Source of the DNA: an uncultured Bacteroidales bacterium
GTDB lineage: Bacteria > Bacteroidota > Bacteroidia > Bacteroidales > Bacteroidaceae
Length of the DNA stretch: 64,000 bases
Direction: 5' to 3'
Assembly: GCA_902800925.1 (NCBI GenBank)
Contig: CADCGD010000009.1
Location: 1 to 64,000, forward strand
The notes under the pieces are model-generated. The model ran no database searches. It saw only the letters and a list, made by a program, of their open reading frames with translations, and had not been told where the DNA came from. Shown piece by piece: positions 45,660-54,788 of the stretch (its first letter is position 1; every line of letters starts with the position of its first letter). The position numbers and the translations under genes are program-made.

Positions 45660-47432
45660 ATGAAAAGAACTAAAATTAGAAACCGATTGCTCTTCTGCTC
45701 ATGTCTGGCATGTGGCATGCTTATGAGCGGATGTTCTGATAGCGACTACGACATATCGTCAGTAGACGCTAAACTTGGTGTTGGCGGCAGCTTGTCGTTG
45801 CCCAGTGATAACTCGGTAACTATCACGCTTGACGATATTCTTAATCTTGGCAATACAGATCTGATTAAAGTCTTGGACAACGGTGACTATCAGTTTGGTA
45901 AGAACCCTGAGACAGTCAGCGATGTTAACGTGAATGTCGATAAGATTACCTTGTTGGAAAAGAGCGAGCAAGGTCTGAATTTCGATGTAGATCTACCGTT
46001 ATTTCCTCCTGCAATCATAGGTCAGGAAGTGGATATTCCTTATACTGCTATTGATCCTCACATTGATATTGCAGAGCAAACGGGTGATGTCTCACTTTTT
46101 GAATATGAGTTTGATGCTCCTGCTGAGATTAACGCTTTGAAGTGGGTCCGCATTGGAGATGAAGGTGGCGTCGATTTGAATCTTAGCTTGACATTCCCTG
46201 AAGAAATCAAGAAGTTCGAGTATGTGAAGATTCAGATGCCAGGCATGTTGGAAATGACCTGTAATAAAGCTGGTTTCAATGCTTCTACCAATGTCCTGAC
46301 GCTGAGTAATTGTACTCCTTCTGACTGTAATGGTATCGTATTCAACGTTACAAAAATCAATGTAAAGGATGTTGACGCTAAGAACTTTGCAAAGCTTGAG
46401 AACGGAAAGTTCAAGCTTAGTGGTTACGTTAATATGACGATGAAGGTATCTAGGGTTAAGGTTTCTGCTAAGTCATCTGTTCAAGTAAGTGGTAATGCTT
46501 CGTTCAATAATCTCGTGATTACTGCTGCCAATGGTCAGTTTAAGCCAACCATCGATGCACAGAATATTGGTTCTACAACCATCAATTCTCTTCCCGACTT
46601 CCTGACAGACGCTCGTGTTGTGGCAGACGTTGACAATCCTCAGATATGGTTGACGCTCAAGTCGAACCTGCCTCTTGGTGGTTATGTGGAGGCTAAGCTC
46701 AGTTCTACCACCTCATCAAAAGATGTGGTTCTGAGCAAGGTAAATGGCAACGAATTGCCTATCGCTGCCAATACGACTACCCGTCTTGTGGTTTGTCGCA
46801 AGGCTCCTGCAGACTTGACACATAATGGTGAAACATATACGCCCGTCATTGCTCCAGACCTGTCGAATATCATCAAGAAGCTGGAGGAAGGTATGGCGAT
46901 TAACATCGATATTACGAAGTTTGAAGCTAATGACGACGTTATTACCGTCGAACTGGGTAAAGACTATACACTTACGCCTAAATACCGCTTTACTGCTCCA
47001 TTGGTATTGGGCGACGAGGCACAGATTGTGTACAGCGATAACGAAGATGACTTGCACAAGGACCTGAAGGACCTCAAACTGGAGAAGGGTGCTGTGCTGA
47101 CGGTTGCAGCCGATGTAAATAATAAGGTTCCTGCCGATTTGGAGATAAATATCACACCTCTTGGACTTGATGGTCAACCCATTTCTACACTGGTTGTCAA
47201 GCCCATCCAGAACAAGGTGGCTGCAGGCGCTGCTGCTGATAAGATTAAGTACGAGATTTCAGATCCGAATGGTACTGGTCTGAATCAGCTCGACGGTATC
47301 GAATATGAACTGTTGGTTACCGCGCCTACAGCGAGCAGCGAGAAAGGTAAGGTGCTCAACAAGACTCAAGAGATAGTCATAAAGACCACTGATCTTCATC
47401 TGAACGGACAAGTGATTGTTGATACCGATTGA
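45660..47432 (+). CDS. Large lipoprotein of unknown function
   Basis: The lipobox ends at Cys25 (LMSGCSDSDYD), followed by acidic residues that suggest surface export. The remaining 565 residues are beta-rich, with repeated ligand-like stretches (VKISAKSSVQVSG-like, NLVITAANGQFKPTI). No known domain was recognised. It is flanked by two predicted outer-membrane proteins in the same operon. Confidence 0.75.
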   Translation: MKRTKIRNRLLFCSCLACGMLMSGCSDSDYDISSVDAKLGVGGSLSLPSDNSVTITLDDILNLGNTDLIKVLDNGDYQFGKNPETVSDVNVNVDKITLLEKSEQGLNFDVDLPLFPPAIIGQEVDIPYTAIDPHIDIAEQTGDVSLFEYEFDAPAEINALKWVRIGDEGGVDLNLSLTFPEEIKKFEYVKIQMPGMLEMTCNKAGFNASTNVLTLSNCTPSDCNGIVFNVTKINVKDVDAKNFAKLENGKFKLSGYVNMTMKVSRVKVSAKSSVQVSGNASFNNLVITAANGQFKPTIDAQNIGSTTINSLPDFLTDARVVADVDNPQIWLTLKSNLPLGGYVEAKLSSTTSSKDVVLSKVNGNELPIAANTTTRLVVCRKAPADLTHNGETYTPVIAPDLSNIIKKLEEGMAINIDITKFEANDDVITVELGKDYTLTPKYRFTAPLVLGDEAQIVYSDNEDDLHKDLKDLKLEKGAVLTVAADVNNKVPADLEINITPLGLDGQPISTLVVKPIQNKVAAGAAADKIKYEISDPNGTGLNQLDGIEYELLVTAPTASSEKGKVLNKTQEIVIKTTDLHLNGQVIVDTD

Positions 47433-47459
47433 TGTTTAACCTCCTAAAGTAAAAAGAAT

Positions 47460-48878
47460 ATGAAAAGCAAGAAATATATCGTGGCTGTGGCGCTGCTAGC
47501 AATGAGTGCTGCTTCCATGGCGCAGACATTGAACTCAGCCTACTTTACGGAAGGCTATAAATACAGACACACCATGAACCCCGCCTATGGCAACGAGGGT
47601 GGCTATTGTGCCATTCCCGCTTTGGGTAACCTCAATGTGAAGGTACAGGGTAACTTTGGTGTTGGCGACGTGCTCTTCAAGTCCAATGAGTATGGCATTG
47701 TCTCTGGTAAGAAACTGGCTACTTTCATGCATCCAAATATTCCTGTCGATGTAGCATTGAGTGGACTGTCAACTGGCAACAACCGTGTCATTGGTGACGT
47801 CAACATACCTATTGTATCAGTAGGTTTCAATGCCTTTGGTGGTTACAATACTGTTGAACTGAATGCCAGGGCGTCGTTTGGTGCCTCTCTCCCATACGAG
47901 TTCTTCGAGTTTGCCAAGAACGTCGGCAACAAGTCCTATAACATCGGTGACATCAATATCAATGCCCAGTCGTATGTGGAGTTGGCGTTTGGCCACTCTC
48001 GTCAGCTGACTGAGCAGTTGCGTGTTGGTGGTAAGTTCAAGCTCCTCTTTGGTGCAGGCCGTGGCGACTTGAAGATTGAAAACCTCACTGCAGACCTGCA
48101 GGAGTCAAACCGCTGGCTCCTTTCTGGTAAGGCTACTGCTGATGCCTCTATCAAGGGATTCACCTACAAGATGGAGGAAAAGGAATATGATAGTAGAGTT
48201 GACAAGAAAAGTAATCCACTAACCTACAATCGTGTCAAGGAAGTAGATGTCGATGGAGCAGGTCTTGGTGGTTTTGGTTTGGCTGTCGACTTGGGTGCTA
48301 CCTATAAGATTAACGACGACTGGAAGGTTAGTGCAGCCCTGCTCGACCTCGGCTTCATCCATTGGAATACTGACGCCCGTGCTGCCAACTCAGGACAGCC
48401 CTTCGAGTTCAATGGTTTCCATGATGTAGAGGTCTCCAAGAGCAGTCCCAATTCGTTTGAGAAGAAGGCTGACGCCTATAAGGATCAGTTGGCCGACTTC
48501 ATCAACCTGACGGAAGTAACGGACGAGGGTGGACGCACTACAGGCATTGGCTGCACCATGAACCTTGGTGTGGAATATAACCTGCCCGTCTATCGCCAGA
48601 TTACCTTCGGTTTCCTCAGCAGCAGTCGTTTCCGTGGTCCTTATTCGTGGACCGATGCACGCCTGAGCGCCAACTGGGAACCCCTCAAGTGGATTGATGG
48701 TGGTGTTAACTTCAGCGTCAACAGCTTTGCTGCCAGCATGGGTTGGCTTGTCAACATCCATCCCAAGGGCTTCAACTTCTTCATCGGCATGGACCACATC
48801 CTCGGCAAGACCACCAAGGAGTTCATTCCTATGACCTCCAATGCCAGCTTGGCTATGGGTATGAATATCACGTGGTAA
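47460..48878 (+). CDS. DUF5723-type outer-membrane protein
   Basis: The protein has a signal peptide (MKSKKYIVAVALLAMSAASMAQ), then NSAYFTEGYKYRHTMNPAY, a pattern typical of DUF5723 proteins of Bacteroidota. The rest is a beta-barrel with repeated strands and ends in LAMGMNITW, a terminal aromatic residue as in barrel proteins. It is last in the operon, followed by a strong bidirectional terminator. Confidence 0.75.
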   Translation: MKSKKYIVAVALLAMSAASMAQTLNSAYFTEGYKYRHTMNPAYGNEGGYCAIPALGNLNVKVQGNFGVGDVLFKSNEYGIVSGKKLATFMHPNIPVDVALSGLSTGNNRVIGDVNIPIVSVGFNAFGGYNTVELNARASFGASLPYEFFEFAKNVGNKSYNIGDININAQSYVELAFGHSRQLTEQLRVGGKFKLLFGAGRGDLKIENLTADLQESNRWLLSGKATADASIKGFTYKMEEKEYDSRVDKKSNPLTYNRVKEVDVDGAGLGGFGLAVDLGATYKINDDWKVSAALLDLGFIHWNTDARAANSGQPFEFNGFHDVEVSKSSPNSFEKKADAYKDQLADFINLTEVTDEGGRTTGIGCTMNLGVEYNLPVYRQITFGFLSSSRFRGPYSWTDARLSANWEPLKWIDGGVNFSVNSFAASMGWLVNIHPKGFNFFIGMDHILGKTTKEFIPMTSNASLAMGMNITW

Positions 48879-48895
48879 TTGTTGGAACTGAGAAT

Positions 48896-48942
48896 AACAA
48901 AAGCAATCGCTCAAGGAGAAATCCCTGAGCGATTGTTTTGTT
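48896..48942. terminator. Bidirectional terminator between DUF5723 and the RAYT gene
   Basis: CAATCGCTCA (48904-48913) pairs with TGAGCGATTG (48926-48935). The stem is extended by AACAAAAG on the left and TTTTGTT on the right, giving A and T runs on both sides for convergent transcripts. Confidence 0.85.
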
Positions 48943-48945
48943 GTG

Positions 48946-50010
48946 TTAGTGTTCAGCAATCCATTCTGCCATTCTGTTCAGTTGCAGGCATTGCTCGCGC
49001 GAGATGGTGCGTTTGTTCATGTGGTATTCCCACGGACTGACTTGCAGCAACGTCCCTTTAGAGCAGGCTGCGAACGACTCGCCAGCAGGCTTGTAGAGTG
49101 GGGGAAAGCCGTTCTCGCGCAGGACTATCAGTCGGTAGCCGCGGTTCATGGCCTCGCGCATCACCTCCTTCTCGCGCGTAGCGACAGCAGCACTGATCAG
49201 TACGCCACCCCTTGCTGCCAATGCCAACCATTGGGCCTTCCTCTCCTCGAACTCCTTGTCGCTATAAGCCTTGTGGACAATGACTGCCGCCTTCTCAGGG
49301 TAGGAGAGGAGATATTGGTTGCCTACCGTCTGGCACGACCACTCGCCGATTCTCACGTCCCTGATAATCGTGAAGAACTCTGGGTGCTGGCGCTTGACAG
49401 CCAGTCGCCGAGGGTTGTCGGCCAAGTACCTGAACCACCGCTCCAGCTCGCCCTCACCCTCCAGGATGTGGTCGTTGTAGTTGCGCGAGAAGAGGAGGCC
49501 GTGGGTGCGGTCGTTCTCTTTGCTGGTGGCGCTGGTGTTTGCTTTGCTGGTGGCGTCCTCTTTGCTGCAACAGTGTTGCAGCATAGGTGGACACAGACCC
49601 GCCGCCAGCGCCTGCCGGTAGGCCTTGTTGCACCCTACCTTGAAGCCCTTGATGACCATTCCCAGCGGCTGGTCCATCGGTCGTTCTACGAACAGGATGC
49701 CGTGCAGATGGTCGGGCATCACCATCGTTGCCAGCACCCTCACCTCTGGGTAGTGCTCGCTGATGTCTTCCCACATCTCCCTGACCTGTTTGCCCAAGGG
49801 CGACAGCTCGATGTGTGGCGCGTCGATGCTCCCTTCCTTTGCTCCTGCGTCGCCTACCAGTCGGCCCAACAGAGGCCTGCGCCCCTCCACAGTCATCGTG
49901 ACCAGATAGACGCATCGCTTCTCGTAGTCGTGCCCTACGCGTCGCCTGAGCATCGAGGGTTTCTTCTCCCCTGCAAACGCCTTGTGTTTCTCAAACGCTT
50001 CCCAGTCCAT
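48946..50010 (-). CDS. RAYT/IS200-like HUH transposase with a Rossmann (DprA-like) C-terminal domain
   Basis: The start is taken as ATG 50008-50010 (MDWEAFEKHKAF); the promoter box TACCTTTG (50017-50024, minus) is only 6 bases upstream, so the message is nearly leaderless. Residues about 25-190 are a Y1 transposase domain: VYLVTMTVEGRRPLLG, the HUH motif VMPDHLHGILF and catalytic tyrosine in SRNYNDHIL. An insertion rich in Ser, Lys and Thr lies between them. Residues about 225-354 resemble a DprA/SLOG Rossmann fold: GGVLISAAVATREKEVM, GYRLIVLRENGFPPLYKP, LLQVSPWEYHM. RAYTs process palindromic REP repeats. No paired IS ends or resistance genes are present, so it acts as a domesticated gene rather than a complete IS. 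The fusion's role is unknown. Confidence 0.8.
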   Translation of the reverse strand: MDWEAFEKHKAFAGEKKPSMLRRRVGHDYEKRCVYLVTMTVEGRRPLLGRLVGDAGAKEGSIDAPHIELSPLGKQVREMWEDISEHYPEVRVLATMVMPDHLHGILFVERPMDQPLGMVIKGFKVGCNKAYRQALAAGLCPPMLQHCCSKEDATSKANTSATSKENDRTHGLLFSRNYNDHILEGEGELERWFRYLADNPRRLAVKRQHPEFFTIIRDVRIGEWSCQTVGNQYLLSYPEKAAVIVHKAYSDKEFEERKAQWLALAARGGVLISAAVATREKEVMREAMNRGYRLIVLRENGFPPLYKPAGESFAACSKGTLLQVSPWEYHMNKRTISREQCLQLNRMAEWIAEH

Positions 50011-50122
50011 AGCTTGCAAAGGTAGTGGAAATAGTAGAAAAGACCAAATATTTGGGAGGTTTTTCTGAGGGGCGTTAAAAAAATAACTGTGAATTGTGAA
50101 TCTGTGAATCCCCTCCACGTAT

Positions 50123-50197
50123 CAGCCTAATACGCTCCGTTTTCAGCCTAATACGCGGCTGCATCACGCTAATACGTGCTCGGCTTAGCCTAGTACG
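50123..50197 (-). repeat. Four 12-bp iterons with an exact 21-bp period upstream of the RAYT gene
   Basis: CAGCCTAATACG starts at 50123 and 50144. CACGCTAATACG at 50165 and TAGCCTAGTACG at 50186 are variants. All four starts are 21 bases apart, with 9-base unrelated spacers. The array lies between the end of the cvfB-like gene (50201) and the RAYT promoter. Equal two-turn spacing suggests a binding site. Confidence 0.85.
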
Positions 50198-50200
50198 TAA

Positions 50201-50824
50201 TCAAACGAGGCTGATTCCGTCGTCAGTGATGGTGATGAGGTGGCGTCGATAGAGGTCGCCTATGGCTTTCTTGTAGACTTTCTTGCTAACACCGAAACGG
50301 GCGGCAATGGCTTCTGAGGGGCTCTTGTCGCCCAGTTCGCACTGGCCGTCGTGCTCCTGCAGATAAGTCAGCAGCACCTCTGCGAAGTCGAGGCTCAGCT
50401 CGTAGCCCGTCTTCTTCTGGTAGCGCTCCACCTTGGAGGTCGCCATCAGTCGGTGCGTCTTCTCGTCCTCCATGACGTAGACGTAGTAGCGTTGTCCTTT
50501 GACCATGCGCGTCTTCTGTTCGCGGAAGGGGCAGAAGAGGTCTTTCATCAAGCCCCAGTTGAGGAAGGCGCCATACTCGTTAGTCCAGGCACACTCCATC
50601 CAGGCGAACTCCCCAACCTTGGCGATGGGGTGCTCGGTGGTGGCCACGATGCGCTCGTCTTGGTCGAGGTAGAGGAACACTTCTATTTCTTGTCCGATGA
50701 CGTAGCCCTTGGGCACGTAGCGGTTGGGCAGCAGGATGTTACCTTCGTCGCCGCCGTCCAGATAGAGGCCGAAGTCGGTGCGCTTCTTTATTCTGAGGGT
50801 GTTGTAATCGCCGAGTTTAAGCAT
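50201..50824 (-). CDS. S1-domain RNA-binding protein, CvfB-like, with one domain missing
   Basis: The 207-residue protein keeps the first two S1-like domains ([21 protein letters not shown], then [21 protein letters not shown]). The C-terminal winged helix is also kept ([27 protein letters not shown]). CvfB proteins in Bacteroidota are near 280 residues and have a third S1-like domain between SKVERY and the LQxxGYxxSLDF region. Here [17 protein letters not shown] runs straight on, so roughly 70 residues are deleted in frame. The start overlaps the end of lolD by 37 bases. Confidence 0.8.
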   Translation of the reverse strand: MLKLGDYNTLRIKKRTDFGLYLDGGDEGNILLPNRYVPKGYVIGQEIEVFLYLDQDERIVATTEHPIAKVGEFAWMECAWTNEYGAFLNWGLMKDLFCPFREQKTRMVKGQRYYVYVMEDEKTHRLMATSKVERYQKKTGYELSLDFAEVLLTYLQEHDGQCELGDKSPSEAIAARFGVSKKVYKKAIGDLYRRHLITITDDGISLV

Positions 50825-51468
50825 AGCAATCCATCTTTCATGTGAATAGTACGGTCGGTAATCGAGGCAAGGCCCTCGTCGTGAGTGACGATGACGAAGG
50901 TCTGGCCGAACTGGTCGCGCAGGTCAAAGAAGAGCTGGTGCAACTCCTGCTTGTTCTTCGAGTCGAGCGACCCTGAGGGCTCGTCGGCCAGGATGACGGC
51001 AGGGTTGTTGACCAGTGCACGTGCAACGGCAATGCGCTGCTTCTCGCCACCAGAGAGTTCTGAGGGCTTGTGGCTGGCACGGTCGGAGAGTCCCATGAAA
51101 CTGAGCAACTCCTGGGCGCGCTGCTTGGCGGCCTTCTGCGACGTGCCCGCAATGTAAGCAGGTATCATGATGTTCTCCAAGGCGGTGAACTCAGGCAGCA
51201 GCTGGTGGAACTGGAACACGAAGCCGATGTGGCGATTGCGGAAGTCGGCCAGCTTCTTCTGCGAGAGGGTGGTCACGTCGATGGAATCGACGTGCACAGT
51301 GCCAGTGTCGGGGCGGTCCAGTGTGCCGATGATTTGCAGCAGGGTGGTCTTGCCAGCGCCACTGGGGCCGACGATGCTGACCACCTCGCCACGATCTATG
51401 TGGAGGTCAATGCCTTTCAGTACTTGTAGGGAGCCGAAGCTCTTGGTGATATTTTCTATTGTAATCAT
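50788..51468 (-). CDS. lolD: ABC transporter ATP-binding protein, LolD-type
   Basis: The 226-residue ATPase has Walker [19 protein letters not shown], signature [16 protein letters not shown] and Walker [14 protein letters not shown], a form typical of LolD/MacB-type exporters that release lipoproteins or act with FtsX-like permeases. Its permease partners (LolC/LolE) are not adjacent. It starts within the end of the antiporter gene (4-base overlap) and runs into the cvfB-like gene. Confidence 0.85.
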   Translation of the reverse strand: MITIENITKSFGSLQVLKGIDLHIDRGEVVSIVGPSGAGKTTLLQIIGTLDRPDTGTVHVDSIDVTTLSQKKLADFRNRHIGFVFQFHQLLPEFTALENIMIPAYIAGTSQKAAKQRAQELLSFMGLSDRASHKPSELSGGEKQRIAVARALVNNPAVILADEPSGSLDSKNKQELHQLFFDLRDQFGQTFVIVTHDEGLASITDRTIHMKDGLLCLNSAITTPSE

Positions 51469-53594
51469 TTGCGGTGGTTATTAATCCAGCGTGCCAGGGC
51501 GTCATAGTAGCTGGTCTCCTCCTGGTGCTGGGCAGCGGTAAAGGTCATCGACTCCTCCTTCTGCGTACCGTACTGGTCTGGGAAGATAATCATCAGATTC
51601 TTGCCAGAGAAGTGCTGCATGAGCTCCTTGGGCAGGCGCTCCAGCGCATTCTTGTAGGAGATGGTTCCCTTACGGGCGGTGATGACGACGAACATGTGGT
51701 CCTGACTGATTTTCTCAGCCAGACGAGGCAGTTCGTTCCAGTGGGCCATGAAGGTGTACTCTGCGCGCACGCTGGGATGGTGGTTGTTGATGTACTGACG
51801 GATGAGTTCCAGCGACTCGTTGCGTCCATGAAACTGGATGCGGCAGTCCAGGTTGCCTGCAAAGCGTGCCAAGCGCTCCAGCCAGCGGTGGAAGCCAGGC
51901 TCGAACTCGGCCCTTGAGGGTACGGCCACCTGTATGCGGCGCAGGGTGTTCAGCGGTTGCACGAAGCGCGTCAGCACAATCTGGCGGTTCAGTCCATTAT
52001 ACAAACTCTGCAGGAACTCACCCCAGAACTTGGGGTTCACATCCGTGTGCACGTGCATACCCATGATAATCTCTGAGCAGCCGAACTCGCGGAAGGCGTG
52101 CTTGATGCCGTTGGCAATGTTCGACGACAGGCGCACCTGCGTCTGCATCTGCAGGTCGGCAGCGGAGGCTCGCTGTTGCAGTTGTTCCAGCAGTCGGAGA
52201 CCCGCCTCGCGGTGGCCGCTGGCATTGTCGTCGTCGTAGACCACGTTCAGCGCCACCAGTCCACGATTGCGTTTGGGGTTACGCATCATGATGGCCAGTT
52301 CCAGCAGCTGGGGGGCTATGTCGGGATACTTGACGCACAGCAGCACCTTCTCGTTCTTCGGAGAGTGGGAGGAGTCGACGGGGAAACCGCCGACCACACG
52401 ACTGCCCATGAGCGTCAGTTCCTGCGAGGCTTTCTCCGTCATCATCGTCGAGATGATGCAGGTGATGAGTATCATGATGACCACACCGTTCAGTATCTCG
52501 TTGTTCATCAGGTATTGTCCTGGGGCTACCTCCAGTCGCATGCCTACCATCACCATTGCGATGGCACCAGCTGCATGGGCACAGGTCAGACCGAACATCA
52601 TGTGACCCTCGGCCTTCGTCAGTCGGAACAGAATGCTGGAGATATAGGCTGCCAGCGCCTTGCCGAATGTGCCGAAGAAGACGATGAGCACCACGACGAA
52701 CAGCATGCGCCAGCCTTCGAACAAGGAACCGACATTGATGAGCATGCCCACACCTATCAGGAAGTAGGGGATGAAGATGGCGTTGCCAATGAACTCGATG
52801 CGGTTCATCAGGGGCGACACGTGGGGGATATACCTATTTAATATAAGGCCTGCGATGAACGCTCCCACGATGCCCTCGACGCCGATGGCCTCTGACAGGG
52901 CTGCCGAGAGGAACATCACAGCCAAGACGTAGATGAACTGCATGATGGCATCGGAGTAGCGACGCAGGAAGTAGCGCGTGACCTTGGGAATGCCCCACAC
53001 GCTGAGCACGCAGAAGGCTGCAAACTTCAGCACGAAGAGCAGCCAGAAGCCAATGCCCACGTCCTTGCTATACGATGCCGACAGGGCTGCCAGCATCATC
53101 AGTGCCATGAAGAGCGACAGCATCGAGGCTCCCACGCTGAGCATCACGCTGGGGTGACGGCCCATGCCGTAGCGCGAGATGATGGGGTAGGCGATGAGTG
53201 TGTTCGACGCCATGATACAACCCAGCAGGAACGAGGCCGTCGACGAGTAGTCCAGCAGCCACATGGCCATTACGTAGGTCAGCACCAGTGGCACCATACA
53301 CGTCAGCAGTCCGAACCACAGGATGCGCTTGGAGTTCTTCTTGACGCTCTCCATATCCATCTCCAGACCTGCCAGGAACATGATGTACAACAGTCCCACC
53401 TTGCCGAATAGCTCGAACGAGTTGTCGCGCTCCAGCAGGTGCAGTCCGTGCTCGCCAATGAGCACGCCTGCCAACACCATTCCGATGATGTGCGGAATGC
53501 GCAGCTTACCCATGATGATGGGCGCCAGCAGAATGATGAGCAGCACGACAAAGAATATCAGTGTCGGACTGGTTATGGGGAAATATGACATCAT
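51465..53594 (-). CDS. Cation:proton antiporter (CPA2 family)
   Basis: The 709-residue membrane protein has about 12 hydrophobic segments in residues 1-400, with the CPA2 pattern [27 protein letters not shown] and [15 protein letters not shown]. The C-terminal 270 residues are soluble, with two universal-stress-like halves ([37 protein letters not shown]). It probably exchanges Na+ or K+ for H+. A promoter box TAATTTTG (53612-53619, minus) precedes it. It leads the operon with lolD and cvfB. Confidence 0.88.
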   Translation of the reverse strand: MMSYFPITSPTLIFFVVLLIILLAPIIMGKLRIPHIIGMVLAGVLIGEHGLHLLERDNSFELFGKVGLLYIMFLAGLEMDMESVKKNSKRILWFGLLTCMVPLVLTYVMAMWLLDYSSTASFLLGCIMASNTLIAYPIISRYGMGRHPSVMLSVGASMLSLFMALMMLAALSASYSKDVGIGFWLLFVLKFAAFCVLSVWGIPKVTRYFLRRYSDAIMQFIYVLAVMFLSAALSEAIGVEGIVGAFIAGLILNRYIPHVSPLMNRIEFIGNAIFIPYFLIGVGMLINVGSLFEGWRMLFVVVLIVFFGTFGKALAAYISSILFRLTKAEGHMMFGLTCAHAAGAIAMVMVGMRLEVAPGQYLMNNEILNGVVIMILITCIISTMMTEKASQELTLMGSRVVGGFPVDSSHSPKNEKVLLCVKYPDIAPQLLELAIMMRNPKRNRGLVALNVVYDDDNASGHREAGLRLLEQLQQRASAADLQMQTQVRLSSNIANGIKHAFREFGCSEIIMGMHVHTDVNPKFWGEFLQSLYNGLNRQIVLTRFVQPLNTLRRIQVAVPSRAEFEPGFHRWLERLARFAGNLDCRIQFHGRNESLELIRQYINNHHPSVRAEYTFMAHWNELPRLAEKISQDHMFVVITARKGTISYKNALERLPKELMQHFSGKNLMIIFPDQYGTQKEESMTFTAAQHQEETSYYDALARWINNHRK

Positions 53595-53704
53595 AAATCA
53601 ATAAATTTGTGCAAAATTACAACTTTTTCGGCAAATATGGAACAAAATGAAAGTTTTTTTGTAAATTTGCAGCCGATTTACAACCAACGTAATTTTTGAG
53701 ACTG

Positions 53705-54672
53705 ATGAAAGTAGCAATTGTGGGCGCCTCAGGCGCTGTAGGTCAGGAATTCCTGCGCCTGCTTGACGAGAGAAATTTCCCAATGGACGAATTGGTGGTA
53801 AGGAACTGACCGTAAAGCTGTTGCAGCACAACGACGACTTCAAGGATATCGACATCGCCTTCACCTCTGCCGGTGCCGGCACGTCGAAGGAGTTTGCTGA
53901 GACCATCACGAAGTATGGTGCCGTGATGATTGACAACTCCAGCGCTTTCCGCATGGACGACGATGTACCCTTGGTGGTGCCTGAGTGCAATGCTGAGGAT
54001 GCTCTGAACCGTCCGCGTGGCATTATTGCCAACCCCAACTGCACCACGATTATGATGGTGGTTGTACTGCAGCCACTGGAGAATATCAGTCACATCAAGC
54101 GCATCCACGTATCTTCTTATCAGAGTGCCAGTGGTGCTGGTGCCGCCGCTATGGCCGAACTGCAGCAGCAGTACAAAGAGATGGTAGAAGAGGGCGAGGT
54201 GAAGACCATCAAGAAGTTCCCTCACCAGCTGGCCTACAACGTCATTCCGCAGATTGACGTCTTCCAGCCCAACGGCTATACTAAGGAGGAGATGAAGATG
54301 TACAACGAGACGCGCAAGATTATGCATACTGATGCTAAGTGCTCGGCTATGTGCGTGCGTGTCAGCTCGTTACGTTCGCACTCTGAGTCTGTTTGGATTG
54401 AGACTGAGAAACCCATCAGCGTTGAGGAAGCACAGAAAGCTATCGCTGCTGCTCCTGGCTGTACGCTCGTTGACGATCCCGCCAACCTCGTGTACCCCAT
54501 GCCTTTGGAGACTGCTGGCAAGGACGACGTCTTCGTAGGTCGCGTGCGCAAGGATCTCTCTGACGAGAACGGCTTGACCTTCTGGCTCTCAGGCGACCAG
54601 ATTCGTAAGGGTGCTGCCCTCAATGCCGTACAGATTGGTGAGTACCTCATCAAGGTCGGCAACGTGAAGTAA
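53705..54672 (+). pseudogene. asd: Aspartate-semialdehyde dehydrogenase, disrupted by a frameshifting deletion
   Basis: The gene starts [20 protein letters not shown] at 53705 behind a TAAATTTG box (53662-53669). The first frame stops at 53807-53809 after MDELVV. The rest of the protein continues in another frame from about 53797 (GKELTVKLL) to 54672, with the catalytic cysteine (codon 54040-54042) in NPNCTT and all later motifs. Family members have about 15 residues (LFGSxRSAGTKYTFR-like) between these points, so roughly 45-50 bases are gone. Asd is needed for lysine, diaminopimelate, threonine and methionine synthesis. A real loss would require another copy; an assembly error is equally possible. 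Confidence 0.85.
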
Positions 54673-54788
54673 CCTCTCAAATACCTACAATTGGTGATTG
54701 TGGGATATAGAAAAAATGTGTACTTTTGCAGCGCGATAGTCCGCTATCCGCTAACGAAGTACACATTATTAATATATAAGACAGGCTT

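Noticed and set aside
48943-50025. 360-codon plus-strand frame opposite the RAYT gene
   Set aside because: The minus-strand frame has the HUH and Tyr motifs and a promoter; the plus frame is Leu/Val/His-rich without a domain.
50123-50197. CRISPR array
   Set aside because: Units are 12 bases with 9-base spacers, only four copies and no cas genes; the size is far below a CRISPR array.
48946-50200. Complete insertion sequence around the RAYT gene
   Set aside because: No matching terminal hairpins or target-site repeats were found on both sides; the hairpin at 48896 is a terminator and does not match the iterons.
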